64,000 nucleotides of DNA from an uncultured Clostridia bacterium (GCA_947038565.1 CAMQWP010000001.1:254381-318380); one strand, 5' to 3'. Counted from the stretch's first letter, positions 8,750-17,978 are shown. Translations and numbers: made by a program. The notes: generated by a model not told the origin, from the sequence alone.

Positions 8750-9538
8750 ATGGCTAAAATTATAACATTTTCTAACCAAAAAGGCGGAGTTGGCAAAACT
8801 ACAAGTTGCGTTAATTTAGCTGCTTATGTAGCAAGTTATGGATATAAAACGCTTGTTATTGATATGGATCCACAAGGCAATGCAAGTAGTGGTCTAGGCA
8901 TAACTGATAAAAATTCTAGACTTACTATATACGATGTACTAGTCGGAAAACATGACATAACTGATGGTATTATATGCAATACACCTGTCAAAAAACTAGA
9001 TATTATACCTACTTCTACAAATCTTGCAGGAGCAGAATTAGAGCTAGCAACAATTAATATTAATCGTGAAAGAATATTAAAAGATGCGATTGACAAAATC
9101 TCCGAAAATTATGAATTTATAATGATAGATTGTCCGCCATCACTAGGACTTCTTACAATAAATTCTCTGACAGCAAGTAATTCTATAATAATCCCTACGC
9201 AGTGCGAGTTTTACGCGTTAGAGGGTATGAGTCAATTGCTTTTTACGATAAAGCAAATCAAAAAATATCTAAATCCTAAAATTGAGATAGAGGGAATCAT
9301 TCTAACAATGTATGATAAACGTGCTAAACTAACTCAAAACGTGGAAGATGAAATCAAAAAATATTTCCCTGATAAACTTTATAAAAACACTATTCCTAGA
9401 AACATACGTCTTGCTGAGGCGCCAAGTTATGGACTACCAATAGTTGCTTATGACAGCAAGTGTAATGGTGCAAAAGCATACGAAGAGCTTGCAAAAGAGT
9501 TTCTAAAGCTTAATAATAAAAAAAGATTAAAGAGGTAA
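8750..9538 (+). CDS. parA: Chromosome-partitioning ATPase ParA/Soj
   Basis: A Walker-type ATPase that works with ParB in origin segregation and, in Bacillus relatives, in control of DnaA. The 262-residue product has the deviant Walker A SNQKGGVGKTTS at the N-terminus, DMDPQGNASSGLG, and MIDCPPSLG as Walker B. It starts after a GGAGG site. parB follows 6 bp after the stop, so the pair forms an operon. Confidence 0.96.
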   Translation: MAKIITFSNQKGGVGKTTSCVNLAAYVASYGYKTLVIDMDPQGNASSGLGITDKNSRLTIYDVLVGKHDITDGIICNTPVKKLDIIPTSTNLAGAELELATININRERILKDAIDKISENYEFIMIDCPPSLGLLTINSLTASNSIIIPTQCEFYALEGMSQLLFTIKQIKKYLNPKIEIEGIILTMYDKRAKLTQNVEDEIKKYFPDKLYKNTIPRNIRLAEAPSYGLPIVAYDSKCNGAKAYEELAKEFLKLNNKKRLKR

Positions 9539-9544
9539 TTAATT

Positions 9545-10447
9545 ATGATAAAGAAAGGATTAAATTCTGGTCTAGGCACTGGTCTTAGCTCATTATTAGG
9601 ATTGTATGAAGAAGATTTAGTTTCGCAAGAAACAAAAAATGATATTACTGGTATTCTAGAAATAGATATTAATAAAATCATTACAAATCCAGATCAGCCC
9701 CGTAAATCTTTTAATCAAGAAGCATTAGAGGAGCTTGCGAAGTCTATTACTGCACACGGTATAATTCAGCCTATAACAGTTGTCCCTAAAGATAACTATT
9801 ATGTAATAGTTGCTGGTGAGAGAAGATTTAGAGCGTGTTGTCTTTGTGGATTGAAGCAAATCCCTGTAATAATAAAGAATTTTTCAGAGCAAGACGCTAA
9901 AGAAATAGCCCTTATAGAAAATCTTCAACGTGAAGACCTAAACTCTATAGAAGAAGCAGTTGCTATGCGTAGTCTTATCACTGAATATGGCTTATCTCAG
10001 GAAGAACTTGCTGATAAACTTGGCAAAAGTCGTCCTGCTGTTACAAATGCACTTCGTCTTCTTAATCTGAATGGTAATGTACAACGTTTAGTTATAGACG
10101 GTAGACTTTCTGCAGGTCATGCTCGTTGCCTTGTTTCTATAAAAGACGAAACTATCCAGATCAAGTACGCTCAAGCAGCATGTGACAAAAAAATGAGTGT
10201 TCGTGAGTTAGAAATAATGGTAAATGCTTACCTAAACCCTTCTTCTAATGAAATAAAACGCAAATCAATTAAACTTACTACTGAAATCAAAGAATTAGTA
10301 AACGACATGCAAAGAGTTTTTGCAACAAAAATTAAAGCTGTCGGCACTGAAGACAAAGGACGTATATATATAGATTATTATACAAAAGATGATCTTCAAC
10401 GCATATTCACTATAATTGAGAGTTGTAAAAACAACAAAGATCTTTAA
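9545..10447 (+). CDS. parB: Chromosome-partitioning protein ParB/Spo0J
   Basis: This is the CTP-dependent DNA clamp that loads at parS. The 300-residue product starts with the family's GLGTGLSSLLG box, then NPDQPRKSF, the CTP-binding motif GERRFRAC, and ENLQREDLNSIEEA. The helix-turn-helix sits at GLSQEELADKLGKSRPAVTN, and a C-terminal dimerisation region follows. The cognate parS sites in this window are at 118-133 and 62786-62801. No Noc paralogue is present beside rsmG. A strong terminator follows. Confidence 0.96.
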   Translation: MIKKGLNSGLGTGLSSLLGLYEEDLVSQETKNDITGILEIDINKIITNPDQPRKSFNQEALEELAKSITAHGIIQPITVVPKDNYYVIVAGERRFRACCLCGLKQIPVIIKNFSEQDAKEIALIENLQREDLNSIEEAVAMRSLITEYGLSQEELADKLGKSRPAVTNALRLLNLNGNVQRLVIDGRLSAGHARCLVSIKDETIQIKYAQAACDKKMSVRELEIMVNAYLNPSSNEIKRKSIKLTTEIKELVNDMQRVFATKIKAVGTEDKGRIYIDYYTKDDLQRIFTIIESCKNNKDL

Positions 10448-10463
10448 TCCTTATCAATTTAAA

Positions 10464-10496
10464 AGCTCCATTCATCACGAATGGAGCTCTTTTTTA
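10464..10496 (+). terminator. Intrinsic terminator after parB
   Basis: AGCTCCATTC (10464-10473) and GAATGGAGCT (10479-10488) form a perfect stem, with a 5-base loop and then a T run. Confidence 0.9.
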
Positions 10497-10546
10497 CTTT
10501 AATTCTTTTCTTTTCAATTCCTTTATTCTTTTTCTATTTTTATAAA

Positions 10547-10583
10547 TTTAAAAAGCTCCATTCTTTGAGAATGAAACTTTTTT
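10547..10583 (-). terminator. Intrinsic terminator after dnaN
   Basis: Read on the minus strand, AAGTTTCATTC and GAATGGAGCTT form a stem completed by G-U pairs, followed by a T run. It shares the AGCTCCATTC sequence of the parB terminator 80 bp away, so the two look like a duplicated element facing in opposite directions. Confidence 0.75.
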
Positions 10584-10616
10584 ATATTCTTTTTCTGTTT
10601 TTATTGTTTTTTATAA

Positions 10617-11723
10617 TTAATTTGTCATTACTCTTACTGGCAATATTAGATATAAATAAGAATCTCCTGCTATTGGAGTTATTGTACATGGCTCTGTGCT
10701 AGAAGCAAAAGACATTGTAATATATTCTTCATCAATTGCATTCAAACAATCAGCTAAAAACTTAGAATTTAATGCTAGTTTGATATCTTTTCCTTCCATA
10801 CTTACTGGCACTTTCTCTATAATATCACCAATATCAGCTTTTGCTGACATTACCATTGTTCCATCAATTATTTCTATCTTGATAAGATTTGCTTGCAAAT
10901 TACGTGATATTATTGATACTCTATCAAGTGCTTGCTCGAGTTGCTCTTTAACAACCTTTATAGTTGTGCTGTAGTTTTTTGGTATAATTCTCTCATGACT
11001 GATGAATTCGCCTTCTAATAATGACGCTATCACTTTTGTATGAGCCATATCTACCATTATCTTTTTATCACTAATACTCACGGTCACGATTTCATCACCA
11101 CCTGTAAGTAGGTTATTTATGTCTTTAAGAGCCTTTGCAGGCACTACAATGCTTTTTTTATCAGTATTCTTATATATCTTACTCTTTGTTATTGCAAGCC
11201 TTAATCCGTCAATTGCAACGCTTGTAATATTGTCGCCATTTATATCTATTAGACAGCCTTTAAGTATAGGTCTTACCTCGTCAGTAGCCGCACAGAAAAT
11301 TGTTCTTACTATTATATCTTTTAATTCTTTTTGAGTTATATTGAATGAAAGATCATAATCATTATTAGCAAACTTCGGATACTCTTCATAATTAAAAAGA
11401 TTTATCTTAGAATTACTATCTATATACTTAATATTTAATATCTTATTATCTATACTATCAAGCTCTACACTTTGTCCGCCCATTTTTCTTACTAGCTCTG
11501 AAGTAAGTTTACCTGGCACTATAATATCGCCTTCTAGCATTATTTCAGCATTTATTGTATTTTCGATAGTTATCTCTGTATCAGACGCTGTCAATATTAA
11601 TTTATTTCCTTTTGCTGATATTTTAACACCTTCTAGAATAGGTATAGTTGATTTTCCTGTGATAGCCTTTGTAACTTTACTAAAAGAATCTGCAAGGTCT
11701 AATCCATTACATACTAATTTCAT
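10617..11723 (-). CDS. dnaN: DNA polymerase III beta sliding clamp
   Basis: The ring-shaped clamp tethers the replicative polymerase to DNA. The 368-residue product has the expected length and the three-fold repeated clamp fold; recognisable stretches are GKSTIPILEGVKI and TASDTEITIE near the N-terminus and the C-terminal YLILPVR. An AAGGAG site precedes the ATG. It lies 87 bp downstream of dnaA, so dnaA-dnaN is the normal operon, but here it runs away from recF-gyrB. Confidence 0.97.
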   Translation of the reverse strand: MKLVCNGLDLADSFSKVTKAITGKSTIPILEGVKISAKGNKLILTASDTEITIENTINAEIMLEGDIIVPGKLTSELVRKMGGQSVELDSIDNKILNIKYIDSNSKINLFNYEEYPKFANNDYDLSFNITQKELKDIIVRTIFCAATDEVRPILKGCLIDINGDNITSVAIDGLRLAITKSKIYKNTDKKSIVVPAKALKDINNLLTGGDEIVTVSISDKKIMVDMAHTKVIASLLEGEFISHERIIPKNYSTTIKVVKEQLEQALDRVSIISRNLQANLIKIEIIDGTMVMSAKADIGDIIEKVPVSMEGKDIKLALNSKFLADCLNAIDEEYITMSFASSTEPCTITPIAGDSYLYLILPVRVMTN

Positions 11724-11810
11724 AATTACTCCTTTTTATTATACCTTTTGTAGGTAATTTAATATAATAATCAATCATTTTACTGTTTTATTATATTATT
11801 ATTGGCTTTT

Positions 11811-13184
11811 TTATTTCTTTTTTATATTAATCATATTCTTTATGTCTTTGACATAAGTACTATATTGACTATCATTTATAATTAGTTCTGACATTTTATT
11901 ACGTGCATGTATTATAGTAGAGTGGTCACGACCACCAAAATAATCACCAATTGTAACTAGAGGTACGGGCATTAGCTCAGATATCAATAAAATAGCTATT
12001 TGCCTAGCTTCATTTATCTTTTTCGTTCTCTTTTTGCTCATTATCTCTGATTGTTCTAGCGTAAAATACTCACACACACAGCTTGTTATAAGTCCCATAG
12101 ATATAGGTCCAGTCTTATTATCAATCTCATCTTTAAGAGCTCTTTTTACTACATCAATATTGTCTGCATTTATTTTATTTAGATCGCAATAGAATTTTAC
12201 TTTTATAAGTGCACCTTCTAGCTCTCTAATATTAGTATTTATACTCTCTGCAATGTAATTTATTACTTCATTGCTTACATTAAATCTGTTTTGGAATGCT
12301 TTTCTCTTTAATATTGCAATTCTAGTATCAATATCTGGACTTGATATATCTACTGTCAAACCGCTTTGAAATCTTGACTTCAATCTATCGTCCATATTAT
12401 TCAATTCTCTAGGATGACAGTCAGAAGAAAATACTATTTGCTTTTTTGACTGATATAATTCATTAAAAGTGTGGAACAATGCCTGTTGACTTTCCTTTCC
12501 TCTCATAAATTGAATATCATCTAGCATTAAAACATCTACATTTCTATATTTGTCTCTAAATTCTTTGTTTAATTCATTGTTTTTTGTGTTTTGTATACTC
12601 TCTATATAATCATTTATAAATATTTCTGTATTTACATATATAATTTTTTTGTTAGGCGTTTTCTTTAATATATTATTACCTATAGCGTGCATTATATGTG
12701 TCTTTCCTAGACCTACTCCGCCATAAATGAATAATGGATTGTGTTTTATACCTGGATCATCTGCAACTGCTTTTGCTGCTGCAAACGCTATTTGATTACT
12801 TTCTCCTATTACAAAATCATCGAAAGTGTATCTCTCTTCAAAGAAAGTATTGTTTATTTTATAATCATTAAAATATTCTTCCGTTACATTCTCTGGTGTT
12901 GGCTTTTCGTCTTTTACTAGGCTTATATCATTTTCAGTAATTACATTTATCCCTTTAACAAAAGGACATACGGAAATAAGGGCAGTTTCAATTATCCCTT
13001 TATAATTCTTATTAATCAAATTTTTAGTGTTTTCATAAGGAGCTATTAATATAAATTCCTCGCCACTAATACCTGCTGGCTGAAGGTTCTTGATCCAAAT
13101 ATCATAAATTATCTGATTTACCTGTAAATTTATAAGATTAAGAGTATCACTCCACACTTTTTTTATATCTATATTATTATTCAT
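11811..13184 (-). CDS. dnaA: Chromosomal replication initiator DnaA
   Basis: The AAA+ initiator binds DnaA boxes at oriC and melts the origin. The 457-residue product has the N-terminal interaction domain (about 1-80), a short linker, the ATPase domain with Walker A GGVGLGKT (155-162) and DVLMLDDIQF, and C-terminal domain IV with GGRDHSTIIHARNKM. The ATG has no visible ribosome-binding site. A good -10 box ends only 6 bp upstream, so the message may begin at or next to the start codon (see findings). No later start would keep domain I intact. Confidence 0.97.
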   Translation of the reverse strand: MNNNIDIKKVWSDTLNLINLQVNQIIYDIWIKNLQPAGISGEEFILIAPYENTKNLINKNYKGIIETALISVCPFVKGINVITENDISLVKDEKPTPENVTEEYFNDYKINNTFFEERYTFDDFVIGESNQIAFAAAKAVADDPGIKHNPLFIYGGVGLGKTHIMHAIGNNILKKTPNKKIIYVNTEIFINDYIESIQNTKNNELNKEFRDKYRNVDVLMLDDIQFMRGKESQQALFHTFNELYQSKKQIVFSSDCHPRELNNMDDRLKSRFQSGLTVDISSPDIDTRIAILKRKAFQNRFNVSNEVINYIAESINTNIRELEGALIKVKFYCDLNKINADNIDVVKRALKDEIDNKTGPISMGLITSCVCEYFTLEQSEIMSKKRTKKINEARQIAILLISELMPVPLVTIGDYFGGRDHSTIIHARNKMSELIINDSQYSTYVKDIKNMINIKKK

Positions 13185-13190
13185 GAATAC

Positions 13191-13219
13191 ATTATACTAT
13201 GAATTTAAAATATATTCAA
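13191..13219 (-). promoter_or_regulatory. dnaA promoter
   Basis: On the minus strand, TTGAAT (13219-13214), a 17-bp spacer and TATAAT (13196-13191). Transcription would be expected to begin near 13184, the first base of the dnaA ATG. Confidence 0.6.
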
Positions 13220-13264
13220 GGCTTTTTATGTAATAATATTATTTTTTTATTATAATATTAAACA

Positions 13265-13293
13265 TTGATAAAATATACATACTATGATATAAT
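13265..13293 (+). promoter_or_regulatory. recF promoter inside oriC
   Basis: TTGATA (13265-13270), a 17-bp spacer and TATAAT (13288-13293) with an extended TGA. It faces recF and would transcribe through the DnaA boxes. Confidence 0.6.
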
Positions 13294-13618
13294 GATAATA
13301 TAATAATTTCTATAAAATAAGGCTATGTTCATAACTATATAACAATTGTTTATATATGTGGACAAGTATTCATTAGTTATACACATTCACTTTTGACAAA
13401 CTATAGTACATTTAGTTTTAATTGCCTCTTTTTAAGGGTTTTTTATCACTTTTTTATACTTATCAACTTATCAACTGTGCTTATTATTACTAATATTATT
13501 AACAACTACTATATAATAATATAATCCGCCTTATAAATTTTTACTTTTTTATATAATCAATTGTTATCCAATCCAATATTTATTAACAAAAAAATACAAA
13601 CAAAGGAATTTAACAAAA

Positions 13619-14698
13619 TTGCAACTATTAGGTATATCTCTTAACAATTTTAGAAACTACAGTAATGAAGTCATCCGATTTAGTGATGGCTTAAATATTG
13701 TATCTGGAAATAATGCCAGCGGTAAAACTAATCTTGTAGAAGCAATATATTACGCAGGATTAGGCAAATCCCCTAGAACATCAAAAGATAAAGAACTAAT
13801 AAAGTGGGAAAAAGATAGTGCCTTTATAACAATAAAATTGCAAAAAAAATACCGATCACACATTATAGAAATAATGATAGATAAGCAAGGAAAGAAAAGA
13901 ATAGCAATAGATAAAATACCAGTAAGAAAAATAAGCGAACTAATAGGAATATTAAATGTTGTTTATTTTAGCCCTGACGAACTAGATATTATAAAAGAAT
14001 CTCCAGTAGAGAGAAGAAAATTTTTAGATATAAGTTTATCTCAACAAAAGAAATTATATTTCAATAATCTGGTAAGATATAATAAAATAATTAGCCAAAG
14101 AAATAAATTAATAAAGAATAATCGCGATATAAAAATAATAAAAGATAATTTACCTATTTGGGATAGCCAATTATCAAGAGTAGGCGCAAGTATTATAAAA
14201 GATAGATACGAATTTGTAGAGAAACTAAGCGTAATCACAAAAAATGAACATGATATGCTAACACAAGGAAAAGAAAATCTATATATTAGTTATGAAAGTA
14301 AAATAAAAAATGACAGCTTGCAAGAAATGGAAAAACAAATAAGTGTACTTCTTAAAGAAAGTTATGATAAAGATATAAATTTAGGATATACTACTATAGG
14401 ATCTCATAGAGATGATTTATCTATAAAAATAAATGATATAGATGTGAGAAAATTCGGATCTCAAGGTCAAAAGAGAACAACAGCATTATCTTTAAAATTA
14501 GCAGAAGTAAAATTATTCACTGAGCTAGGAGAAAAGCCTATATTAATACTTGATGATGTTCTTAGTGAGCTTGATGAATATAGACAATCTGCATTATTGA
14601 AAGTAGTAAGTGAAGTACAAACGTTTTTGACTTGTACAAACTTTGATGGAGAATACAATAATAAAATAATAATAGATAAAGGAAGTGTAGTCAAATAA
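13619..14698 (+). CDS. recF: DNA replication and repair protein RecF
   Basis: RecF is an SMC-like ATPase that helps load RecA at gaps in DNA. The 359-residue product has LNNFRNY near the start, Walker A GNNASGKT (30-37), the ABC-type signature region GSQGQKRTTALSLKLAE, and LILDDVLSELD as Walker B. The start is TTG at 13619 behind an AAGGA at 13603-13607; it puts LLGISLNNFRNY at the family's usual distance from the N-terminus. The S4-domain yaaA gene that often lies between dnaN and recF is absent. Confidence 0.95.
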   Translation: MQLLGISLNNFRNYSNEVIRFSDGLNIVSGNNASGKTNLVEAIYYAGLGKSPRTSKDKELIKWEKDSAFITIKLQKKYRSHIIEIMIDKQGKKRIAIDKIPVRKISELIGILNVVYFSPDELDIIKESPVERRKFLDISLSQQKKLYFNNLVRYNKIISQRNKLIKNNRDIKIIKDNLPIWDSQLSRVGASIIKDRYEFVEKLSVITKNEHDMLTQGKENLYISYESKIKNDSLQEMEKQISVLLKESYDKDINLGYTTIGSHRDDLSIKINDIDVRKFGSQGQKRTTALSLKLAEVKLFTELGEKPILILDDVLSELDEYRQSALLKVVSEVQTFLTCTNFDGEYNNKIIIDKGSVVK

Positions 14699-14701
14699 TA
14701 A

Positions 14702-15163
14702 TTATACCGATGATATCATATTATTTATATTATAAAATTCTACTAGATGAATAACTATATTAGATATTTTATTTACTAAATTATCTATTAATTGAATAGG
14801 AGTATTTTTAAGCTCTGAGTAAACTTCTTTTTTAATATCTCCAACTTGACCTAATATACCAATATTACCGATATTATTAAGATTTTTATTAAGTGCTTTA
14901 CCTGGGCACACTCCATTTTTAATGATTTTAACACATCCAATATTATCTTTATTTCCTAGAGCGCAATCAATAGCAATAATAAATTCATTCTTGTGTTTTT
15001 TGTTTATATAATCATAATAATCACTATAATTAAGGGCAGTGATAGGTCTATCAGTAGTGCCATAAATAAATGCATTGATATTTTTAATAAGTAGGTTATC
15101 AGCCACTCTCGGTGCAACACTATCACCTATTACTTTAGGTGTTCCTATACAACATATTACCAT
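14702..15163 (-). CDS. yyaC: YyaC-like putative sporulation protein (DUF1256)
   Basis: The 153-residue product matches the YyaC family found in spore formers, often near the origin, and related to the Gpr spore-protease fold. Visible motifs are CIGTPKVIGDSVAPRVAD near the N-terminus, AIDCALG in the middle and a VKIIKNGVCPGKALNKNL segment. An AAGGAG site precedes the ATG. It converges on recF with only 3 bp between the stops. The family's molecular activity is unsettled, so only the family assignment is claimed. Confidence 0.8.
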   Translation of the reverse strand: MVICCIGTPKVIGDSVAPRVADNLLIKNINAFIYGTTDRPITALNYSDYYDYINKKHKNEFIIAIDCALGNKDNIGCVKIIKNGVCPGKALNKNLNNIGNIGILGQVGDIKKEVYSELKNTPIQLIDNLVNKISNIVIHLVEFYNINNMISSV

Positions 15164-15305
15164 TTATACTCCTTTTATAACGAAAAATATAGTAAAAATT
15201 AATTAAGAATTGTAAATAAAACAATTATTATTAATAGAATTATAGACAAAATAACAGGTTTTATAACTTTTTAGTGAGTAAATTTTAATAAATTGTAAAA
15301 AGCTA

Positions 15306-15334
15306 TTGCATTAATGATAAAAATAATGTAGAAT
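15306..15334 (+). promoter_or_regulatory. Possible promoter for cvpA
   Basis: TTGCAT (15306-15311), a 17-bp spacer and TAGAAT (15329-15334), about 110 bp upstream of the cvpA start. Confidence 0.4.
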
Positions 15335-15443
15335 TATAGTATATTAATTATATTAAATAAATAAAAATATATAATAATTGATCTTGTGATTAATCACTTA
15401 AGAAAGTCAATAATAATATAAATAAAATTTTAAGGAGTTTATT

Positions 15444-16169
15444 ATGAAATTTAATCCATTAGATATAACGGTATTAGTAATAATAGTATTGTTTTTTATA
15501 TACGGTATTATGAAAGGTTTTATAAAGCCTTGTATATCTCTAGTAGGCTGGGGCGTTGCAATAGCATTAATTTATTTTGTTGCCGCAAAGTTTGGAGAAA
15601 TGCTTATGGGCACTGCAGTAGGTACATGGGTAGAGTCACTAGTTGGTAAAACTACGGGCATACTTGGTAATAGTAGAGATTTCACAGTAGTTAATGTTGG
15701 AGGAGAGTGGGTGTTTGCTCATGATAATTCCAGTGTAATAGCATTACTTGAGTCAAAACTTATATTACCTAACTTCTTAGTAGAAAATATAATGGCAAAT
15801 ATGACTGTAGGAACTCTTGAAGTGAATGTAATATCTTCTTTAAAAGCCTACGCTGGTCAATTCTTAGCATCAGTTATAATATTAGTAGGTACAGGAATAA
15901 TATTCTTCGTTATTAAAATTTTCGTAGGTAGAGCTATTTATGGTAGACCAGTTGGAGTAGTTAATAGGATTTTAGGATCGATATTATATCTTGCAATAGG
16001 TGTAATGTTTGTATTCTTAGCATTTAGTATTATGAATGCAGTTATAGGTATGTTTAATACAGAAACAGCGATTAATATTTCAAAGATGATGAATGAAGGA
16101 TTCTTAACTCAATATATAATGAAATACAATCCTATTGATATGATTTTTAATCTAATAAATGTAGCTTAA
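15444..16169 (+). CDS. CvpA family membrane protein
   Basis: A 241-residue integral membrane protein. The N-terminal NPLDITVLVIIVLFFIYGIMKGF is the CvpA-type first segment (a polar D-I start followed by G-x-x-K-G-F), followed by a second helix VGWGVAIALIYFVAA. A variable outside region of about 60 residues follows, then two helices around 135-160 and 185-205. CvpA proteins were first linked to colicin V production and are poorly defined otherwise. An AAGGAG site precedes the ATG, and a hairpin follows the gene at 16195-16231. Confidence 0.75.
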   Translation: MKFNPLDITVLVIIVLFFIYGIMKGFIKPCISLVGWGVAIALIYFVAAKFGEMLMGTAVGTWVESLVGKTTGILGNSRDFTVVNVGGEWVFAHDNSSVIALLESKLILPNFLVENIMANMTVGTLEVNVISSLKAYAGQFLASVIILVGTGIIFFVIKIFVGRAIYGRPVGVVNRILGSILYLAIGVMFVFLAFSIMNAVIGMFNTETAINISKMMNEGFLTQYIMKYNPIDMIFNLINVA

Positions 16170-16194
16170 TTAAATTAAATAAATTATGATATTT

Positions 16195-16231
16195 ATACAC
16201 CTAATAACAATACAGTTATTGGGTGTATTTA
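16195..16231 (+). terminator. Hairpin after cvpA
   Basis: ATACACCTAATAAC (16195-16208) pairs with GTTATTGGGTGTAT (16215-16228) through one G-U pair. The following T tract is short. Confidence 0.6.
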
Positions 16232-16249
16232 CATATTATAATATAAATA

Positions 16250-16278
16250 TTGACTTTATGACTAGTATATGTTACAAT
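16250..16278 (+). promoter_or_regulatory. Promoter for the SDR reductase and rplI
   Basis: TTGACT (16250-16255), a 17-bp spacer and TACAAT (16273-16278), 55 bp upstream of the reductase start. Confidence 0.65.
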
Positions 16279-16333
16279 ATCAAAGATATGATTTATATAT
16301 TGTATTGTAAATATTTTGATAGGAGATTATTCA

Positions 16334-17083
16334 ATGCCTGATTATATTATAAAAAAAGTAGCATTAGTTACTGGCGGTGCGCGAGGCATTGGAGAGAGTA
16401 TAGTAAATAATTTAATATCTAGTGGTTATAGAGTTGCATTCACTTACAATAATAGTGAAGAAAATGCAATGAAGATGATAAATGAATTTAACAAAGACGG
16501 ATCATTAAATGCTATTGCTATAGAAACAGATATAAGAGATTATAAAAGTATAAAAAATGCTGTAAAAAATGTAATATCAGTATATGGAAGGGTAGATGTA
16601 TTAGTTAATAATGCTGGTATTGCTGATTATACATTGATGATGGATACGGATCTTATTAAATGGAATAATATGATAAGTGTTAATCTAGATAGTATATTCA
16701 AGTTCTGTCATGAAATAGTGCCTTATATGTTAACAGAAGGTGGAAGTATTATAAATATTTCATCAGTATGGGGAATTTATGGAGGAAGTGGAGAAGTTGC
16801 TTATTCGGCGTCTAAGGCGGGTATAATAGGTTTTACAAAAGCACTCTCTAAAGAAGTAGGATTAAATAATATAAGAGTTAACGCTATAGCACCAGGAGTT
16901 ATAGACACAGATATGTGTAAAGATATAGATGATGATATAATAAATGAGCTAAAAGAAAAGACAGCTTTAGGAAGAATAGGCAAATCCTGCGAAGTAGCAA
17001 ATGTAGTAGAGTTCTTAGCGGGAGAAAAATCAAGTTTCATAACAGGGACAGTAATAGAAGTATCAGGAAATTTTAATTGTTAA
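16334..17083 (+). CDS. SDR-family reductase, 3-oxoacyl-[ACP] reductase-like
   Basis: A 249-residue short-chain dehydrogenase with the cofactor loop TGGARGIGES, NNAG, the catalytic serine in NISSVWG, YSASK as the Tyr/Lys pair, and the closing APGVIDTDM. Closest by pattern to FabG, which reduces 3-oxoacyl-ACP with NADPH in fatty acid synthesis, but it stands outside any fab cluster, so another substrate is possible. The ATG at 16334 is 8 bp behind AGGAG; an in-frame TTG at 16316 lies upstream of that site and is rejected. rplI follows 27 bp downstream. Confidence 0.85.
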   Translation: MPDYIIKKVALVTGGARGIGESIVNNLISSGYRVAFTYNNSEENAMKMINEFNKDGSLNAIAIETDIRDYKSIKNAVKNVISVYGRVDVLVNNAGIADYTLMMDTDLIKWNNMISVNLDSIFKFCHEIVPYMLTEGGSIINISSVWGIYGGSGEVAYSASKAGIIGFTKALSKEVGLNNIRVNAIAPGVIDTDMCKDIDDDIINELKEKTALGRIGKSCEVANVVEFLAGEKSSFITGTVIEVSGNFNC

Positions 17084-17110
17084 AATAATATAAAAGAGGA
17101 GACTATATAA

Positions 17111-17554
17111 ATGAAAGTATTATTATTAAAAGATGTAAAAGCTCAAGGAAAAGAGGGCGATATAATAGAAGTAAATGACGGATACGCAAAGAATTTTTTA
17201 ATTAAAAAAGGATTAGCAGCTCCAGCAAGCAGTAAACTAATAAATGAGACAGAACAGAAAAATGCGGCACTTGCTAGAAAAAAAGAGCTTGAGAAAATAG
17301 ACGCTCAAAAAATGGCAGATAGAATGAGTGGAAGTGTAGTAAAATTAGCTATGTCATGTGGAGAGAATGGAAAAATGTTCGGCTCAGTGACTACTAAAGA
17401 AATAAGCGAAACATTACATGAAAATGGATATGATATAGAAAAGAAAAAAATAATCATAAAAACCCCAATTAAGACACTAGGAACATATGATGTAGAAGTA
17501 AAAGTATATGCAAATATATCTACAAACATAAGCCTGATAGTGCATAAAAAGTAA
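17111..17554 (+). CDS. rplI: 50S ribosomal protein L9
   Basis: The 147-residue product has the two-domain L9 layout: N-terminal rRNA-binding domain [18 protein letters not shown] with [13 protein letters not shown] segment ([14 protein letters not shown]), a long charged connecting helix, and a C-terminal domain with [16 protein letters not shown]9 sits at the base of the L1 stalk. An AGAGGAG site precedes the ATG. It is not next to dnaB or the GdpP gene, as it often is in Firmicutes, but behind an SDR reductase. Confidence 0.95.
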   Translation: MKVLLLKDVKAQGKEGDIIEVNDGYAKNFLIKKGLAAPASSKLINETEQKNAALARKKELEKIDAQKMADRMSGSVVKLAMSCGENGKMFGSVTTKEISETLHENGYDIEKKKIIIKTPIKTLGTYDVEVKVYANISTNISLIVHKK

Positions 17555-17580
17555 AGATAATACAAATAAAAAACCTAAAA

Positions 17581-17615
17581 AAAGCACCTTTTTTCATATG
17601 AAAAGAGGTGCTTTT
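17581..17615 (+). terminator. Intrinsic terminator after rplI
   Basis: AAAGCACCTTTTTTC (17581-17595) pairs with GAAAAGAGGTGCTTTT (17600-17615) around a short loop. Confidence 0.85.
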
Positions 17616-17978
17616 ATAATATAGAAAAGCATAGAAAAAGTAAGCGAAAACAAAGTAGAATTATAGTAAATTATTGATATATAAAGGATAAAAAAAATAT
17701 AATACGAAAAACAAAGAAAATAATACAAAAAAACAAATAAAAGTACGAAAAAACGTCGATTAATAATGATTTTTGTGTAAAATAACTATTTTTTTTTGCG
17801 AAAATGTGATATAATATAGTTACTATAATATTATAATATAATTTATATTAATATAAAGAAAAAATTATTTATCAACGAAAAAAGAAATTAAAACTTTTTG
17901 AAAAATTATAGAAAATTTAAAAAAAATTAAAAGAAAAGATACTTATATAAAAATATTTATATAAAAAAGGAGCATATT
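17616..17978. other. gyrB upstream region
   Basis: A strongly A-rich, gene-free stretch of 363 bp. The only clear element is an extended -10, TGATATAAT, at 17807-17815, with a weak -35. This leaves a leader of about 155 bases before gyrB. Confidence 0.5.

Larger units (their letters stand above)
13185..13618. other. Replication origin region (oriC)
   Basis: A very AT-rich 434-bp gap between the divergent dnaA and recF. A perfect DnaA box TTATACACA lies at 13377-13385 (+). One-mismatch TTGTCCACA lies at 13357-13365 (-). Two tandem TTATCAACT copies lie at 13460-13468 and 13468-13476, and a weaker TTATCCAAT lies at 13564-13572. The combination of boxes, AT-rich flanks and neighbouring dnaA supports an initiation site. 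Only a few boxes are strong. Confidence 0.75.

Noticed and set aside
10481..10702. A 73-codon leucine/phenylalanine-rich plus-strand reading frame after parB
   Set aside because: It begins inside the parB terminator, spans the dnaN terminator and overlaps the dnaN 3' end. Its composition is simply translated T-rich DNA.
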